64,000 nt of DNA from Carideicomes alvinocaridis (GTDB lineage Bacteria; Pseudomonadota; Alphaproteobacteria; Rhodobacterales; Rhodobacteraceae). The stretch lies in NCBI GenBank assembly GCA_005473895.2, contig SRJI02000013.1, positions 35,571-99,570 on the forward strand. The letters are read 5' to 3'. Within the stretch, counting starts at the first letter, position 1. Every line of letters starts with the position of its first letter. Of this stretch, positions 40,115-55,110 are shown piece after piece. The translations under genes and the position numbers were made by a program. Under the pieces are notes generated by a model. That model was not told where the DNA came from and ran no database searches. It saw only the letters and a list, made by a program, of their open reading frames with translations.

Positions 40115-40154
40115 TCTTCTCTCCTCTTGCCGGTTTCTGGCTGAAGCGAGACTG

Positions 40155-40198
40155 TGCCTAATCGAAAAATGGACGCTTGTCCATTTTTTGGGGAAAAT
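40155..40198. promoter_or_regulatory. Divergent promoters sharing a palindromic operator
   Basis: A 24-bp dyad, AAAAATGGAC-GCTT-GTCCATTTTT (40165-40188). On the minus strand -35 TGGACA (40178-40183), 17 bases, -10 TAGGCA (40155-40160) reads into the importer operon. On the plus strand -35 TGGACG (40170-40175), 17 bases, GAAAAT (40193-40198) reads into the regulator gene. Both -35 boxes lie in the arms of the dyad, so one bound repressor could close both promoters. Confidence 0.65.
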
Positions 40199-40282
40199 TG
40201 TTCCGCCTGACGTTGCGGAGGCCGCGCCGGGGGCGTTGTGCTGGCTGAGAATATCGCTAAAGTTCAGGTAATTAGGTTACTC

Positions 40283-40945
40283 ATGGAGCGGCAGGTGGAC
40301 AAGAAGCCGACCCGGGACATCCTTCGCGAACGCAACAGGATGGCGCTGATCACGGCGACCCTGGACTGCGTCGCCGAGCTGGGAATCGCCGGCACCTCGG
40401 TCAGTGCGATCATCGAACGCGCCGGTCTCTCGCGCGGCATGATCCATCTGCATTTCGACGGCAAGGACAAGCTGCTCGAAGAGGCGGCGCAACAGCTGAA
40501 CGCGCAGTATTACGATACGTTGGACGCCGCGCTCCTGGCCGCGGGGCCGAGCCCCGAGGAACAGGTGGAGGCGATCGTGCGCACCGATCTGAGCGTCGAT
40601 CTGCTGAACGAGCGCTACGCCAATATCTGGTACGCGTTCCGGGGCGAAGCGCGAAAGCGGGATTCGATCGCCGTCTTCAGCAACACGCGGGACGCGCGGC
40701 TGCGCAACCGGATCTTCCAGACCTTCCTGGCGATTGCCCGTTCGGCGGAATGTCCCGAACCCGAGCAGGTGGCGCGCGACGCGGCCCATGGCACCCTCGC
40801 CCTGCTGGAGGGGATGTGGGCGGACTTCCTGCTCCACCCCCACGCCTTTCGCCGCGAGGAGGCGACGCGCATCGTCCTGCGCTTTCTCGCGGGCCTTTTC
40901 CCGTCCCACTTCACTCTCTCCGGAGCGCAGCCCGCCGAACGGTAG
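40283..40945 (+). CDS. TetR-family regulator, BetI-like
   Basis: 220 residues. N-terminal helix-turn-helix RDILRERNRMALITATLDCV, GIAGTSVSAIIERAGLSRGM and IHLHFDGKDKLLEEA, resembling BetI, the choline/glycine betaine repressor. The C-terminal domain is helical and ligand-binding (VDLLNERYANIWYAFRGEA, typical BetI-like). Start 40283 is preferred, as the helix-turn-helix then begins at normal distance; GTG 40238 would add 15 unconserved residues. It is divergent from the importer operon and shares the palindromic operator, so it very likely represses that operon and itself. Confidence 0.88.
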   Translation: MERQVDKKPTRDILRERNRMALITATLDCVAELGIAGTSVSAIIERAGLSRGMIHLHFDGKDKLLEEAAQQLNAQYYDTLDAALLAAGPSPEEQVEAIVRTDLSVDLLNERYANIWYAFRGEARKRDSIAVFSNTRDARLRNRIFQTFLAIARSAECPEPEQVARDAAHGTLALLEGMWADFLLHPHAFRREEATRIVLRFLAGLFPSHFTLSGAQPAER

Positions 40946-41161
40946 GTGCGGCTTGTTGCCGACGTCGTCCCCGTAGAGGGCACAGTCGATCAGGGATTGC
41001 GCGTCCGAGCCTCAAGCTTGCGGTCCGCGAGAGATCATGATGCGTCCCCCGGGCAGGGCGGGACCATTCAGCGGAGAACCATACGGTTACCTGACGCTGA
41101 CTCTCAAGTTGATGCCAACTCGCCGCGCCGGGGCGCCAGCGCAATTCTATTAGTAAGAAGA

Positions 41162-41253
41162 TATGGCGGAGACGAAGGGATTCGAACCCTCGAGACCCTT
41201 CCGGGCCTACTCCCTTAGCAGGGGAGCGCCTTCGACCACTCGGCCACGTCTCC
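41162..41253 (-). tRNA. tRNA-Ser (anticodon GCT)
   Basis: Minus strand. Acceptor GGAGACG/CGTCTCC, anticodon stem CTCCC/GGGAG with loop CTGCTAA giving GCT, a long class II variable arm, T-loop TTCGAAT and encoded CCA. The 200 bases between the TetR gene and this tRNA hold nothing I can identify, nor do the 185 bases on its far side. Confidence 0.97.
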
Positions 41254-41439
41254 GCGGACGCGTATATCCAAGCAAACAGAGGGAGTACAAGGCAAAACTG
41301 GCCGGAGCCGGAAAAAGCGCTCAATGGCCGGGAGGAGGAAGGCTCGGGCGGCGCAGGGGGCGCATGGCGCGCGATGGGGGCAAGGGACCGGAGCTTCCAA
41401 AGGTGCGGTCTTCCCAGGAGGACCGGGATGACGGGGTGG

Positions 41440-43743
41440 TCACTCCTTTGCCAGCTCGATCAGGACCGGGCCGTTCGGGGGGCCTTGCTCCGGCCAGATG
41501 CGCTCGGAACCCGCCTGGAGTTCAGGGGCGGGCGGGGCCTTGTCCGCAGGGATCACCCGGCAATGCAGCGACTGGCCGGCATGGCGGCGGGTGAAGGCGA
41601 ATATGCTGGCAGGGGCCTCCGCGGGCTCGTAGCTGCCGTGCAGGAAGAGGTCGGGCAGGCGGCGTCGCAGGGCAAGGAGGGTCCGGGTGAGGCGGAATTT
41701 CTCGCGAAAGAGTCCCTCGGGCAGGCAGGAAGGATCGGCCAGCGCACGTTCGAGGCGCGGGAAGTCCACCGCGCGCCGGTTGTCCGGGTCGGTGAGGGCA
41801 AGGAGGACCGTCTCGGCCCCCTGGTAGATGTCCGGTATGCCGGGAATGACGAGCTTGAGCGCCGTATGTGCCAGCACCACGTCGCGCGCCGCCTGCTCCA
41901 GCGGGTCGAGCGCCGGGATCGCCGGGTCGAGCGCGGCCAACTGGCGGGCGAAACGCTGCGCCTCGGCCTCGAGCGCCTCGTCGGGGGCGGTGTGAAAGCT
42001 CTGCGTCTTGGCCTCGCGCAGCGCCTTGACCGCGTGATCGGCCAGGCGGTCGGCGGCCTCCGGCGCGTCTCGGCCCAGGGCAAGGCGGGACTGCGCGAGG
42101 TACCAGACCAGGTTCGGATCCAGCCCCTCGGGCGCCAGCGCCGCGCAGTTGGCGTGCCAATCCTCGAAGGAGGAAGGCGCGCGCGTGGCGGCGACAAGCC
42201 GGGCGCGGGCATCTTCCGAGCGTTTCGTGTCATGCGATGAGGTGAGGGTCAGCGCATAGGGCGCCCGCTCCGCCCGCTCTGACATGAGCGCGTGGAACTC
42301 CGCCACGGGGAGCGCGCCGTCATCGGGTTCGCCGCCCACCTCGTTCATGGCGAGCAGCCGCAGCTCGCGGTAAAAGGCGGTGTCCTCCTGGGCCTTGGCC
42401 GTCACCGCGCCGGTGACCTGCTGCAGGCGGATGCGGAACTGCGCGGGCGCATCGCCCTCCGCCGTCAGCAGATCGCCCAGGGCCTGCAGAGCTTCGCCGG
42501 CAAGCAGGCCGGGATCCGCCCGGGCCACGGTGTCCCGCACCAGCTGGGCCTCCTCGGGCGGGACATCGTCCGCGGTCATGTAGGTGCGGTAACGCGGGAA
42601 CGCCTCGATGAAGGCCAGCAGGGCCTGGCGCGCCGCCTCGGGGCCAAGCTCGCGGGTCTCGGGGCCTTGGGCGAGCAACACCTGGAACATCTCCTGCAGG
42701 GACCAGAGTTCGGCCGAGAGATCCTGCGTCAGGATCTGCCGCTTGGCCTGGGCCAGGACCCTGTCGAACGGGGCGCGGCGGCCGGTGACCTCGCGGTAGC
42801 ACCCGGTGAGGCGGGCCAGGCCGTCCTCGTCGGTCAGCACGCGAGTCAGGGCGCGGCCGATCTCGTAGCCGGTGGTGCCCTCGACGGGCCAGTCGGGCAG
42901 GCGCTCGGGGCCGGTCAGGATCTTCTCGATCCAGATCGGAAGGTCCGGCACGCGCTGCCGCAGCCGCGCCAGGTAGCCGGCCGGATCGGCGAGCCCGTCG
43001 ACATGGTCGATCCGGATACCGTCGACGATGCCGGCATCGGTCAGGTCGAAGAGCAGGCGGTGGACATCCTCGAAGACCTCCGGATCCTCGACGCGGACGC
43101 CGATCAGCCCGGTGATGTTGAAGAAGCGGCGATGACTGATCCGGTCCATCTCCGTCCGCCAGTGTACGGCCTGCCAGGGCTGTTCGTCATGCAGCCGGGG
43201 GATCGCCTCCGGGTCGGTTCGGGCGGCGGCGAGCGTCGGTGTCTCTGCCAGCGGGATGCGCAGCCCTCCGGTCACGATGACCGGGCCGTCGGGATCGTCC
43301 TCGACCGTAAAGGCGCGCTCGGCGGCCAGCCGGTGGAAGGGCGCCACCAGCCAGGGCAGGCGGATGCGCCCCTGGCCGGGATCGACGTCGAAATGGCGGG
43401 CATAGCGGCTGGCCGCGCCGTGGCGCAACAGGTCGCGCAGCCAGGGCGTTTCGGGCGCGAAGGCCATGTGGTTCGGCACGATGTCCAGGATCAGTCCAAG
43501 CCCCTCAGCCTTCAGCGCGGCCGACAGCCGCTCCAGCCCCTCGCGGCCGCCGAGGGCGGGGTCGATCTGCGTCGGATCGGTCACGTCGTAGCCATGGGTC
43601 GAGCCCTGCGTCGCGGTGAAGAGCGGGGAGGCGTAGAGGTGGCTGACCCCGAGCCCGGAGAGGTAGGGCGCGAGCGCCGCGGCCCGGTCGAAATCCATCC
43701 CGTTGCGGAATTGCAGGCGGTAGGTGGCGGTGGGCAGCTTCAT
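41440..43743 (-). CDS. treY: Maltooligosyltrehalose synthase TreY
   Basis: Intramolecular transglucosylase that turns the reducing-end alpha-1,4 bond of a maltodextrin into alpha,alpha-1,1, making maltooligosyltrehalose. 767 residues, GH13. TYRLQFRNGMDFDRAA at the start is diagnostic. Other sites are DIVPNHMAF, nucleophile Asp in GIRIDHVDGLADP near 255, acid Glu in IWIEKIL, and LTSSHDTKRSEDARARL near 505. Start 43743 overlaps the malQ stop (ATGA). Last gene of the operon. No clear terminator follows. Confidence 0.96.
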   Translation of the reverse strand: MKLPTATYRLQFRNGMDFDRAAALAPYLSGLGVSHLYASPLFTATQGSTHGYDVTDPTQIDPALGGREGLERLSAALKAEGLGLILDIVPNHMAFAPETPWLRDLLRHGAASRYARHFDVDPGQGRIRLPWLVAPFHRLAAERAFTVEDDPDGPVIVTGGLRIPLAETPTLAAARTDPEAIPRLHDEQPWQAVHWRTEMDRISHRRFFNITGLIGVRVEDPEVFEDVHRLLFDLTDAGIVDGIRIDHVDGLADPAGYLARLRQRVPDLPIWIEKILTGPERLPDWPVEGTTGYEIGRALTRVLTDEDGLARLTGCYREVTGRRAPFDRVLAQAKRQILTQDLSAELWSLQEMFQVLLAQGPETRELGPEAARQALLAFIEAFPRYRTYMTADDVPPEEAQLVRDTVARADPGLLAGEALQALGDLLTAEGDAPAQFRIRLQQVTGAVTAKAQEDTAFYRELRLLAMNEVGGEPDDGALPVAEFHALMSERAERAPYALTLTSSHDTKRSEDARARLVAATRAPSSFEDWHANCAALAPEGLDPNLVWYLAQSRLALGRDAPEAADRLADHAVKALREAKTQSFHTAPDEALEAEAQRFARQLAALDPAIPALDPLEQAARDVVLAHTALKLVIPGIPDIYQGAETVLLALTDPDNRRAVDFPRLERALADPSCLPEGLFREKFRLTRTLLALRRRLPDLFLHGSYEPAEAPASIFAFTRRHAGQSLHCRVIPADKAPPAPELQAGSERIWPEQGPPNGPVLIELAKE

Positions 43744-45572
43744 GGATGGGCCTCCGGCCGTGGCCGCTCGGCCCGCATCAGCGCGGTGATGCGCCGGAAG
43801 GGCGGGTGAGCGGCGAGATCCTCCAGCAGAATCGGGCTGCGCGGGCGCCAGTTGGGATAGGCATCGACCGTTCCGGGCAGGTTGGTGGGCGCGGCGGGGC
43901 CGGCCAGGTCCGCCAGCCGCACGCCGTTCAGCAGGCAGGGCGTCCGGGCGAGGAAGCGGTGCGCGGCGTCGAGAACCGCGTGGGGCAGCTCCTCGGCCCC
44001 CGCCTTGGCGTCGCCCTCCAGCACGCCGCCGCGGCGGAAGGCCCGCAGCAGGCCGGCCCGCTCGCGCTGGCGGTGTGCCTCGTGCTGGCGGGAGGTCTCG
44101 GGATCGACCAGCCCGTGCTCTTCGCGCAGGGCGATGTCGATGCCCTGCCACCAGCCCTGCATCACCGGCAGGTCATGGGTGGAGATGCAGGCCAGCGCGG
44201 AGGCCGGGTATTTGTCCATGCTGACGAAGCCGCGGTCGGTCTGTTCGAAATAGAGGATCCGGTAAGACAAGATGTTGGCCCGCCGCATCGCCGCGCGAAA
44301 GCCCTTGGGGACAAAGCCCAGATCCTCGCCGATGACGAGCGCCTCGTTCTCGCGCGACAGCTCGGCCAGTGCTTTCAGCAGGTCGCCGAAGGGTTGCCGC
44401 AGGTGGGTGCCCTCGGCCGGCGTCTTGCCCTCGGGGATCAGGAAAAGCTGCCACAGCGCCATCACGTGATCGATGCGCAGGGCGCCCGCCTCGGCCAGCT
44501 GGGCGGCGATCATGTCGCGGAACGGCGCGAATTCCGCGGCGGCCAGCGCGGTGGGCGACGGGGCGGAAAGGCCCCAGTTCTGCCCGTGGGTGGCGAACAT
44601 GTCGGGCGGCGCGCCGATGGTCAGGCCGGGCAGGGTGGCCGCGGCCCCCGACCAGGTGGAGGAGCCGTCCGGCGCCTCACCCACCGCGAGGTCGAGATAG
44701 AGGCCGATCCGCATGCCGGCCTCCCGCGCGGCCTCCTGCGCTTGGTGAAGCTGCCGGCGCGCCACCCATTGCAGCCAGAGGTGAAATCGGATCTCGGTCG
44801 AGAGCGTTCGCGCCAGCGCCGCCACCTCGGACCCGGCCGGGTCCTGCAGCGCCGCGGGCCAGTCGCGCCATCCGGCGCCGTGACCGTCGGCGACCATGCG
44901 ATGCGACAGCGCCTCGAACCTTGCGTGGAGCTGCAGCGGCTCCCCGCCCTCCGCGACGAAGGCGGCAAAGCTGTCCTCCTCCGCCTGCCCGGCGAAGGGC
45001 TGGCGGTCGAAGATGTCGCGCAGCGCCCGGAGCTTCGCCTGCGCCACGGCGGGGTAGTCCACGAGGTCGGTCTCCCGCAGGGCCGGTACTTCGGGCGGCT
45101 CTTCCGCGCCGGGCAGATCGTCCACCGCGATATAGAGCGGGTTGAGAAAGCGCCGGCTGGAGGGGGAGAAGGGGCTCACCCGGCCGGGGTCGGCAGTGAA
45201 GAGGGCGTGGAGCGGGTTCACCCCCAGGAAATCCGCCCCCGCCGCGCCGCAGAGCCGCGCCAGCCGCGCCAGGTCGGCGAAATCCCCGATCCCCCAGTTG
45301 CGGGCCGCACGCAATTCGTAGAGTTGGCAGAAGATCCCCCAGCCCGGCGCCGCGCCGAGCGAGGGCGGCAGCCAGCATTCGGCGCCCTCCGGCACCTTCA
45401 TCGATTGCGGGGCAGGCGGGCCGGAAGTCGCGGCACCGGGATCGACACCCAGCCCCTCGAGGATCAGGCGGATGGTCTCCGGCGGAACCGGGCGCCGGGC
45501 CTCCGTGCCGGGCGCATCATAGGAGAGCGTCAGGCCGTGGTGCCGCGCCAGCCTGTCGAGCGTCGCACTCAC
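43740..45572 (-). CDS. malQ: 4-alpha-glucanotransferase (amylomaltase) MalQ
   Basis: Transfers maltodextrin segments between chains, GH77. 610 residues. N-terminal extension as in the proteobacterial form, then RAARNWGIGDFADLARL, DFLGVNPLHALF, SPFSPSSRRFLNPLYI, nucleophile region ALRIDHVMALWQLF, acid VIGEDLGFVP and STHDLPVMQGWW. It overlaps treZ and treY by 4 bases on either side. In this operon it can recycle short dextrins left by GlgX and TreZ/TreY. This is a reasonable inference, as malQ is unusual between treZ and treY. Confidence 0.95.
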   Translation of the reverse strand: MSATLDRLARHHGLTLSYDAPGTEARRPVPPETIRLILEGLGVDPGAATSGPPAPQSMKVPEGAECWLPPSLGAAPGWGIFCQLYELRAARNWGIGDFADLARLARLCGAAGADFLGVNPLHALFTADPGRVSPFSPSSRRFLNPLYIAVDDLPGAEEPPEVPALRETDLVDYPAVAQAKLRALRDIFDRQPFAGQAEEDSFAAFVAEGGEPLQLHARFEALSHRMVADGHGAGWRDWPAALQDPAGSEVAALARTLSTEIRFHLWLQWVARRQLHQAQEAAREAGMRIGLYLDLAVGEAPDGSSTWSGAAATLPGLTIGAPPDMFATHGQNWGLSAPSPTALAAAEFAPFRDMIAAQLAEAGALRIDHVMALWQLFLIPEGKTPAEGTHLRQPFGDLLKALAELSRENEALVIGEDLGFVPKGFRAAMRRANILSYRILYFEQTDRGFVSMDKYPASALACISTHDLPVMQGWWQGIDIALREEHGLVDPETSRQHEAHRQRERAGLLRAFRRGGVLEGDAKAGAEELPHAVLDAAHRFLARTPCLLNGVRLADLAGPAAPTNLPGTVDAYPNWRPRSPILLEDLAAHPPFRRITALMRAERPRPEAHP

Positions 45573-47302
45573 GGCGACACCTCGAGGAAATGCAGGACGG
45601 ACCGGGGTGCGCCGGGCCGGCCGACGCGGTGGATCTCGTCGCCGGCGGCGGGCGGCAGCTCGACCTCCGTCTCGCCCAGGTTCGCCCGCAGGGCCAGCGT
45701 CGCGCCGTTCAGCTGCCAGTCCACGGCGATCAACCCGTCCCGGGCGGTCAGCAGCCGGCCTGACCCGGCGCCCGTCCCGGCGAGGTAAGGCACGATGTGC
45801 CGGTGTCTGAGCGCCAGCAATTCCCGCATCCGGTCCTGCGCCGCGCGGCCTTCCGCGGTCTCGCGGTGGCGGCGGTCCAGCGTGGAGGCGCGAAAGGTCT
45901 CGGGGTCGATCGGGTCCGGGATCTCGGCCGCGGCGAAGGAGGAGAAGCCCGCGAATTCGCCCCGCCGTCCCTTGGTGACCGCCTGTCCCAGCTCGCCCTC
46001 GAACCCGGCGAAGAACAGGAACGGCCGAGGCTCGGCATATTCGTCACCCATGAAGATCATGGGGATATGCGGCGACAGCAGCAGCATCGCGGTCAGCGCC
46101 TCCAGCATCTCCGGATGGGCGAGCGCCGACAGCCGCTCCCCCAGCGCCCGGTTGCCCACCTGGTCGTGGTTCTGCAGGAAATCCACGAAGGCGGCGGGCG
46201 GCAGGTGGGCGGAGGGCTCGCCCCGCCCGCCTTCGCCCTGGAACGCGAATCCCTCGGCCAGCGCACGCCCCAGCAGGGGCCAGGGATCGGCGGCATAGGG
46301 CTCGTAATACCCTTCCGCCTCGCCGGTCGCGGCGACATGGGCGGCGTTGTGGAAATCGTCGTTCCATTCCCCGGAATAAAGCGGCACCGACCCGTCGGCC
46401 GCCCGCTCGTGCAGGTAGGCGACGTTGCGATTGTCCTCCGTCGTCAGGTGGACGGGCCGGCCGGGCAGGGCGGCGCGCAGCTCCACCGCCAGTTCGACCA
46501 GCAGGTCCGGGCGCGACGGGTCGCGGATCTGGTCGATCGCGTCGAGCCGCAGGCCGTCGAAGCCGAATTCGCGCAGCCAGTAGATCGCGTTCTCGATGAA
46601 GAAGCGCCGCACCGGCGGGCGGGTATAGTCGATCCCGGCGCCCCAGGGGGTGTGGCGGTCCGGGTCGAAGAAGTCGGGCGCATAGGCGTGCAGGTAGTTC
46701 CCGTCGGGCCCGAAATGGTTGTAGACCACGTCGAGCAGGACCATCAGGCCCAGCTCATGTGCGGCGGAGACCAGGGCGCGCAGGTCGTCGGGCGAGCCGT
46801 AGGCGGGATGCGGCGCGTAGGGCAGGACCCCGTCATAGCCCCATCCGCGGTCGCCGCCGAACTGCGCCACCGGCATGATCTCGATGGCGGTGATGCCGAG
46901 CTCGGCCAGCGCCGGCAATTCCCCGATCGCGGCGCGGCAGGTCCCGACCTCGGTGAAGGTGCCGAGATGCAGCTCGTAGATCACCGCCTCTTCCCAGGGC
47001 CGGCCGGCCCAGAACGGCTGCTCCCGCGGCGCGGTGAGCCGCGAGGGACCGTGAACGCCTTCCTCCTGCCGCCGGCTGGCCGGGTCGGGCACGACAAGCC
47101 CGTCGGGCATGACATAGGCGTAGCTGTCGCCCTCCTCGGCCGGGGCGGTGCAGGAGAACCAGCCATCCGTACCGGGGGACATCGCGATGTCGTCCCCCTC
47201 CAGCCGCAGGGTCAGGCGGTCGAGCCCCGGCGCCCAGAGGCGGAAGAGCCAGTCTCCATCGCCCTGCGGCACGGCGCCCCAGCTGTAGCCGGCGTTACTC
47301 AT
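45569..47302 (-). CDS. treZ: Maltooligosyltrehalose trehalohydrolase TreZ
   Basis: Cuts trehalose from the end of maltooligosyltrehalose, GH13. 577 residues. N-terminal beta domain (DWLFRLWAPGLDRLTLRLEG), then YELHLGTFTEVGTCRAAI, DVVYNHFGPDGNYL, nucleophile Asp in [13 protein letters not shown], acid Glu in LTTEDNRN and FLQNHDQVGNRALGER. These motifs match TreZ rather than GlgB. GGAAGG 9 bases before ATG fixes the start. A 188-base spacer with no gene separates it from glgX upstream, and its stop overlaps malQ. Confidence 0.95.
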   Translation of the reverse strand: MSNAGYSWGAVPQGDGDWLFRLWAPGLDRLTLRLEGDDIAMSPGTDGWFSCTAPAEEGDSYAYVMPDGLVVPDPASRRQEEGVHGPSRLTAPREQPFWAGRPWEEAVIYELHLGTFTEVGTCRAAIGELPALAELGITAIEIMPVAQFGGDRGWGYDGVLPYAPHPAYGSPDDLRALVSAAHELGLMVLLDVVYNHFGPDGNYLHAYAPDFFDPDRHTPWGAGIDYTRPPVRRFFIENAIYWLREFGFDGLRLDAIDQIRDPSRPDLLVELAVELRAALPGRPVHLTTEDNRNVAYLHERAADGSVPLYSGEWNDDFHNAAHVAATGEAEGYYEPYAADPWPLLGRALAEGFAFQGEGGRGEPSAHLPPAAFVDFLQNHDQVGNRALGERLSALAHPEMLEALTAMLLLSPHIPMIFMGDEYAEPRPFLFFAGFEGELGQAVTKGRRGEFAGFSSFAAAEIPDPIDPETFRASTLDRRHRETAEGRAAQDRMRELLALRHRHIVPYLAGTGAGSGRLLTARDGLIAVDWQLNGATLALRANLGETEVELPPAAGDEIHRVGRPGAPRSVLHFLEVSP

Positions 47303-47490
47303 GAGCGGTGCCTTCCAAAAAGGAGCGCGTGGGGTGGCGGGGCTTCGGCCGGTCCAGTGGAGAACCGGAGGCCCGGCCGGGATGGATCGCGTCGTCTGTG
47401 CCCTCAGCCAAGGGCAGGCGGTGGAGCTCTGGTGCCCGACTGACAGGCGCTGCGTGGACCCGCGTCGGGGCACCCCGGCTATCGGTGGCC

Positions 47491-49593
<2,103 letters not shown>

Positions 49594-49600
49594 GTGGGGT

Positions 49601-51798
<2,198 letters not shown>

Positions 51799-51802
<4 letters not shown>

Positions 51803-54800
51803 GCGGCGGGCTCCTCGTCCCCCGACAGGGCCAGCAGACCGCGCAGCGGAATGTCGAGCCAGTCGGGACGCATGGAAAGTTCGTAGCCGACCTCGTAGGC
51901 CGCCTTGCGGATCAGGAAGAGATCGAGAAGGCGCTGCTCGAATTCGGCCGAGGCCGGGTGCAGCGTCGTGCCTTCCATCCCTTCGCGGTAGGCCCGGAGG
52001 AAGGCGTCCTCGGTGGCCTCGCGCCAGCCCGCCACGCCTGCGGCGGTGCGCTCGGGGTCGGCCCCCAGCTCGATCCGCCGCCGCGTGGTGGACCAGAGCG
52101 CGTAGTCGAAGCTGCGCAGCATCCCGGCCACGTCGCGCAAGGGCGAGGTCCGCTGCCTGCGCTCCTCCAGTGACCGCGCAGGTTCGCCCTCGAAGTCGAT
52201 GATCCGCACGTCGTTCTGGGCCACAAGCACCTGGCCCAGGTGGTAATCGCCGTGGATGCGGCATTGGCCACCCGACGGCGTCTCGCGCCCCAGCGACTCG
52301 ATTCGCTCCAGCAGCGCGTCCCGGCGCCCAAGCAGGCGGCGCGTCAGCTCCTGCGCGGCCTCGGGCAGGCGGGCCTGCGCCTGGTCCACCTCGTCCAGCC
52401 GTGCGGTCATTTCCTCCAACGTCTCGTCCACGAGGTCCTGAAGGGCCGCGGCAGTCATAGGCTCTTCGCCGAAGCCGTCCTCGAGCGTGCCGCCCGAGAG
52501 CGCGCGATGCATCTCGGCCGTGCGGCGCCCCAGCACGGCGCCCAGGTCCAGCGGCCCGCCCAGGGCGTGGAGCCGGCCGTCATCAGGCAGCGGCTGCTCG
52601 GGCTCGGTGCCCATGTCCACCCGCTCTAGGTCGCGCAGCAGCGCCTCTGTCACGTAGGCCCAGGCGTCGCCCTGGTTGCGGGCGAATTCGAAGGCCGCGG
52701 CCAGCGTCGTGCGGCTGTCCCCCGGCCCGACGAGGTCCACCGTCCCCAGCAGTGCCGGGGTCGCGGTGAAGTCGGTCTGTTCGCTGAGGAAGCGGCCGAT
52801 CTCGATATCCGGCTGCACGCCGTCCCGCAGGCGGCGGTAGAGCTTGAGGATCAGCGTGTCGCCAAAGGCGATGGAGGCGTTGGATTGCTCCGCCGACAGC
52901 AGTCGCGGCTCGCTCGGGTCTTCCCCGATGTCGGAGAGCCCGGGGGCCGGGGCGAACTCCACCTCGCCCTCGGGGGTGGACAGCCTGCGCCCCTCGCGCA
53001 GCGCCGCCAGCATCTCCACGGCAAAGCTTTCGGCCGCCGCGCTCTCCAGGATGGCGCCGACGTGGTTGGTACGGCGCAGCTTGGCCAGCGTCGCGGGCAG
53101 CCGGGGCGACAGGGTCAGCGCATCCTCGCCCCATTCGGCGGAAAGCGGCAGGAAATAGCGCTGGGTTTCGCCGCGGATCTCGGCCTCGGCGATGGCCAGC
53201 AGGTGATGGCCGTTATCCATCTCGGCCAGCTGGTGCAGCGCCACCCGGTCGACGCCCGGTTCCTTGCCGGCGAACCAGCGTTGCAGCGGCAGCCAGTCGG
53301 CCAAGGTCTCGGACTGGAACTGACGCGCCGACGGGTCGGCCAGCGCGGTCGACAGCCGCCCGTCGCGCGTCGTGAGGGTCAGGAAGTCCGGCAGCATCTG
53401 GCTGTAGGGCGTGTGCCAGGACGGCGCCTCCTTCTCCTCGGCCAGCAGGAACCAGTAGAAGCCATAGGCCGGCAGCGTCGTGAGGTAGGGCAGCTCTCCG
53501 ATCGGCGGAAAGGGCGACTGGCCGGTCAGCTCGATCGGGACGCGGCCCTCGAAATCCTTCAGGTCGATCTCGGCCGCCTGCGCCTGGCGCGACAGGTTCG
53601 CCACGCACAGCACGACCTCGTCGCCCAGCCGCCGGAGATAGGCCAGGACCTTGCGGTTGCGCGGATAGAGCAGCTCGATATCGCCGCGACCGAACACGTC
53701 CAGCGTCTGGCGCACGCCGATCATCCGCTTCATCCAGTTCAGCAGCGACGAGGGCGAGGCCTGCTGCGCCTCCACGTTGATCGCCTCGTAGCCATAGACC
53801 GGGTCCTGGATCGTCGGCAGGTAGAGCTGCTGCGGAATGGCCCGGCTGAACCCGGCATTGCGGTCCGAGCTCCACTGCATCGGCGTCCGCACCCCGTCGC
53901 GGTCGCCGAGATAGTAGTTGTCGCCCATCCCGATCTCGTCGCCGTAATAGAAGATCGGCGTGCCCGGCATGGACATGAGCAGCGAATTCAGCAGCTCGAT
54001 CTTGCGCCGGTCGTTCTGGAGCAGCGGCGCTAGCCGCCGCCGGATCCCCATGTTGATCCGGGCCCGCTTGTCCGCGGCATAGGTCTCCCACAGGTAGTCG
54101 CGCTCGCGATCCGTCACCATCTCGAGCGTCAGCTCGTCGTGGTTGCGCAGGAAGATGCCCCACTGGCAATCCTCGGGGATGGCCGGCGTCTGGCGGATGA
54201 TGTCGGAGATCGGGTAGCGATCCTCCTGCGCCAGCGCCATGTACATGCGCGGCATCAGCGGAAAGTGGAACCCCATGTGGCACTCGTCGCCCTCGCCGAA
54301 ATACGGGCGGGTATCCTCGGGCCACTGGTTGGCCTCGGCCAGCAGCATCTTGCCGCTGTAATGCTTGTCCAGATCGGCGCGGATCGCCTTGAGCACGTCG
54401 TGTGTCTCGGGCAGGTTCTCGTTGTTGGTGCCGTCGCGCTCCACCAGGTAGGGGATCGCGTCCAGCCGCAGCCCGTCCACCCCCTTGTCCATCCAGAAAT
54501 GCATCGCGTCCAGCACGGCGTCCAGCACCGCGGGATTGTCGAAGTTGAGGTCCGGCTGGTGATCGAAGAATCGGTGCCAGTAGAACTGTTCCGCCACCGG
54601 GTCCCAGGTCCAGTTGCTGTCATGGGTGTCGTTGAAGATCACCCGCGTCTTGTCCATCCACTTGCTCGGATCGTCCGACCAGACATACCAGTCCCGCTCC
54701 GGGCTGCCCTTGGGCGCGCGGCGGGCGCGCTGGAACCATTCGTGCTGGTCGCTGGTGTGGTTGATGACCAGCTCCGTGATGACCTTGAGCCCGCGGCGAT

Positions 54801-55110
54801 GGGCCTCGGCCACGAAGCCCTCGAAATCCTCCATCGTGCCGTAGGAGGGGTTGATCGCCTTGTATTCGGCGATGTCGTAGCCGTCGTCGCGCAGCGGCGA
54901 GGGGTAGAAGGGCAGCAGCCAGACCGCCGTCGCCCCCAGCTCCTGCACGTGGTCGAGCCGGCGCATCAGGCCTTTGAAGTCGCCGATCCCGTCGCCGTTG
55001 GAATCCTGGAACGCCTTCACGTGCAGCTGGTAGATCACCGCGTCCTTGTACCAGTCGGGCGCAGTCACCATCGTCTCGCCATCGGTCAGGCGGGGATTGG
55101 CAGAGGTCAT
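51799..55110 (-). CDS. treS: Trehalose synthase / maltokinase fusion (TreS-Mak)
   Basis: 1103 residues, two enzymes in one chain. Residues 1 to about 560 are GH13 TreS, interconverting trehalose and maltose: [67 protein letters not shown] and [13 protein letters not shown]. Residues from about 620 to 1100 are maltokinase: [47 protein letters not shown] (catalytic loop) and [16 protein letters not shown], making maltose-1-phosphate for GlgE. The fusion is known from several bacteria and ties the two steps together. It overlaps glgB and glgE by 4 bases each. Confidence 0.95.
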
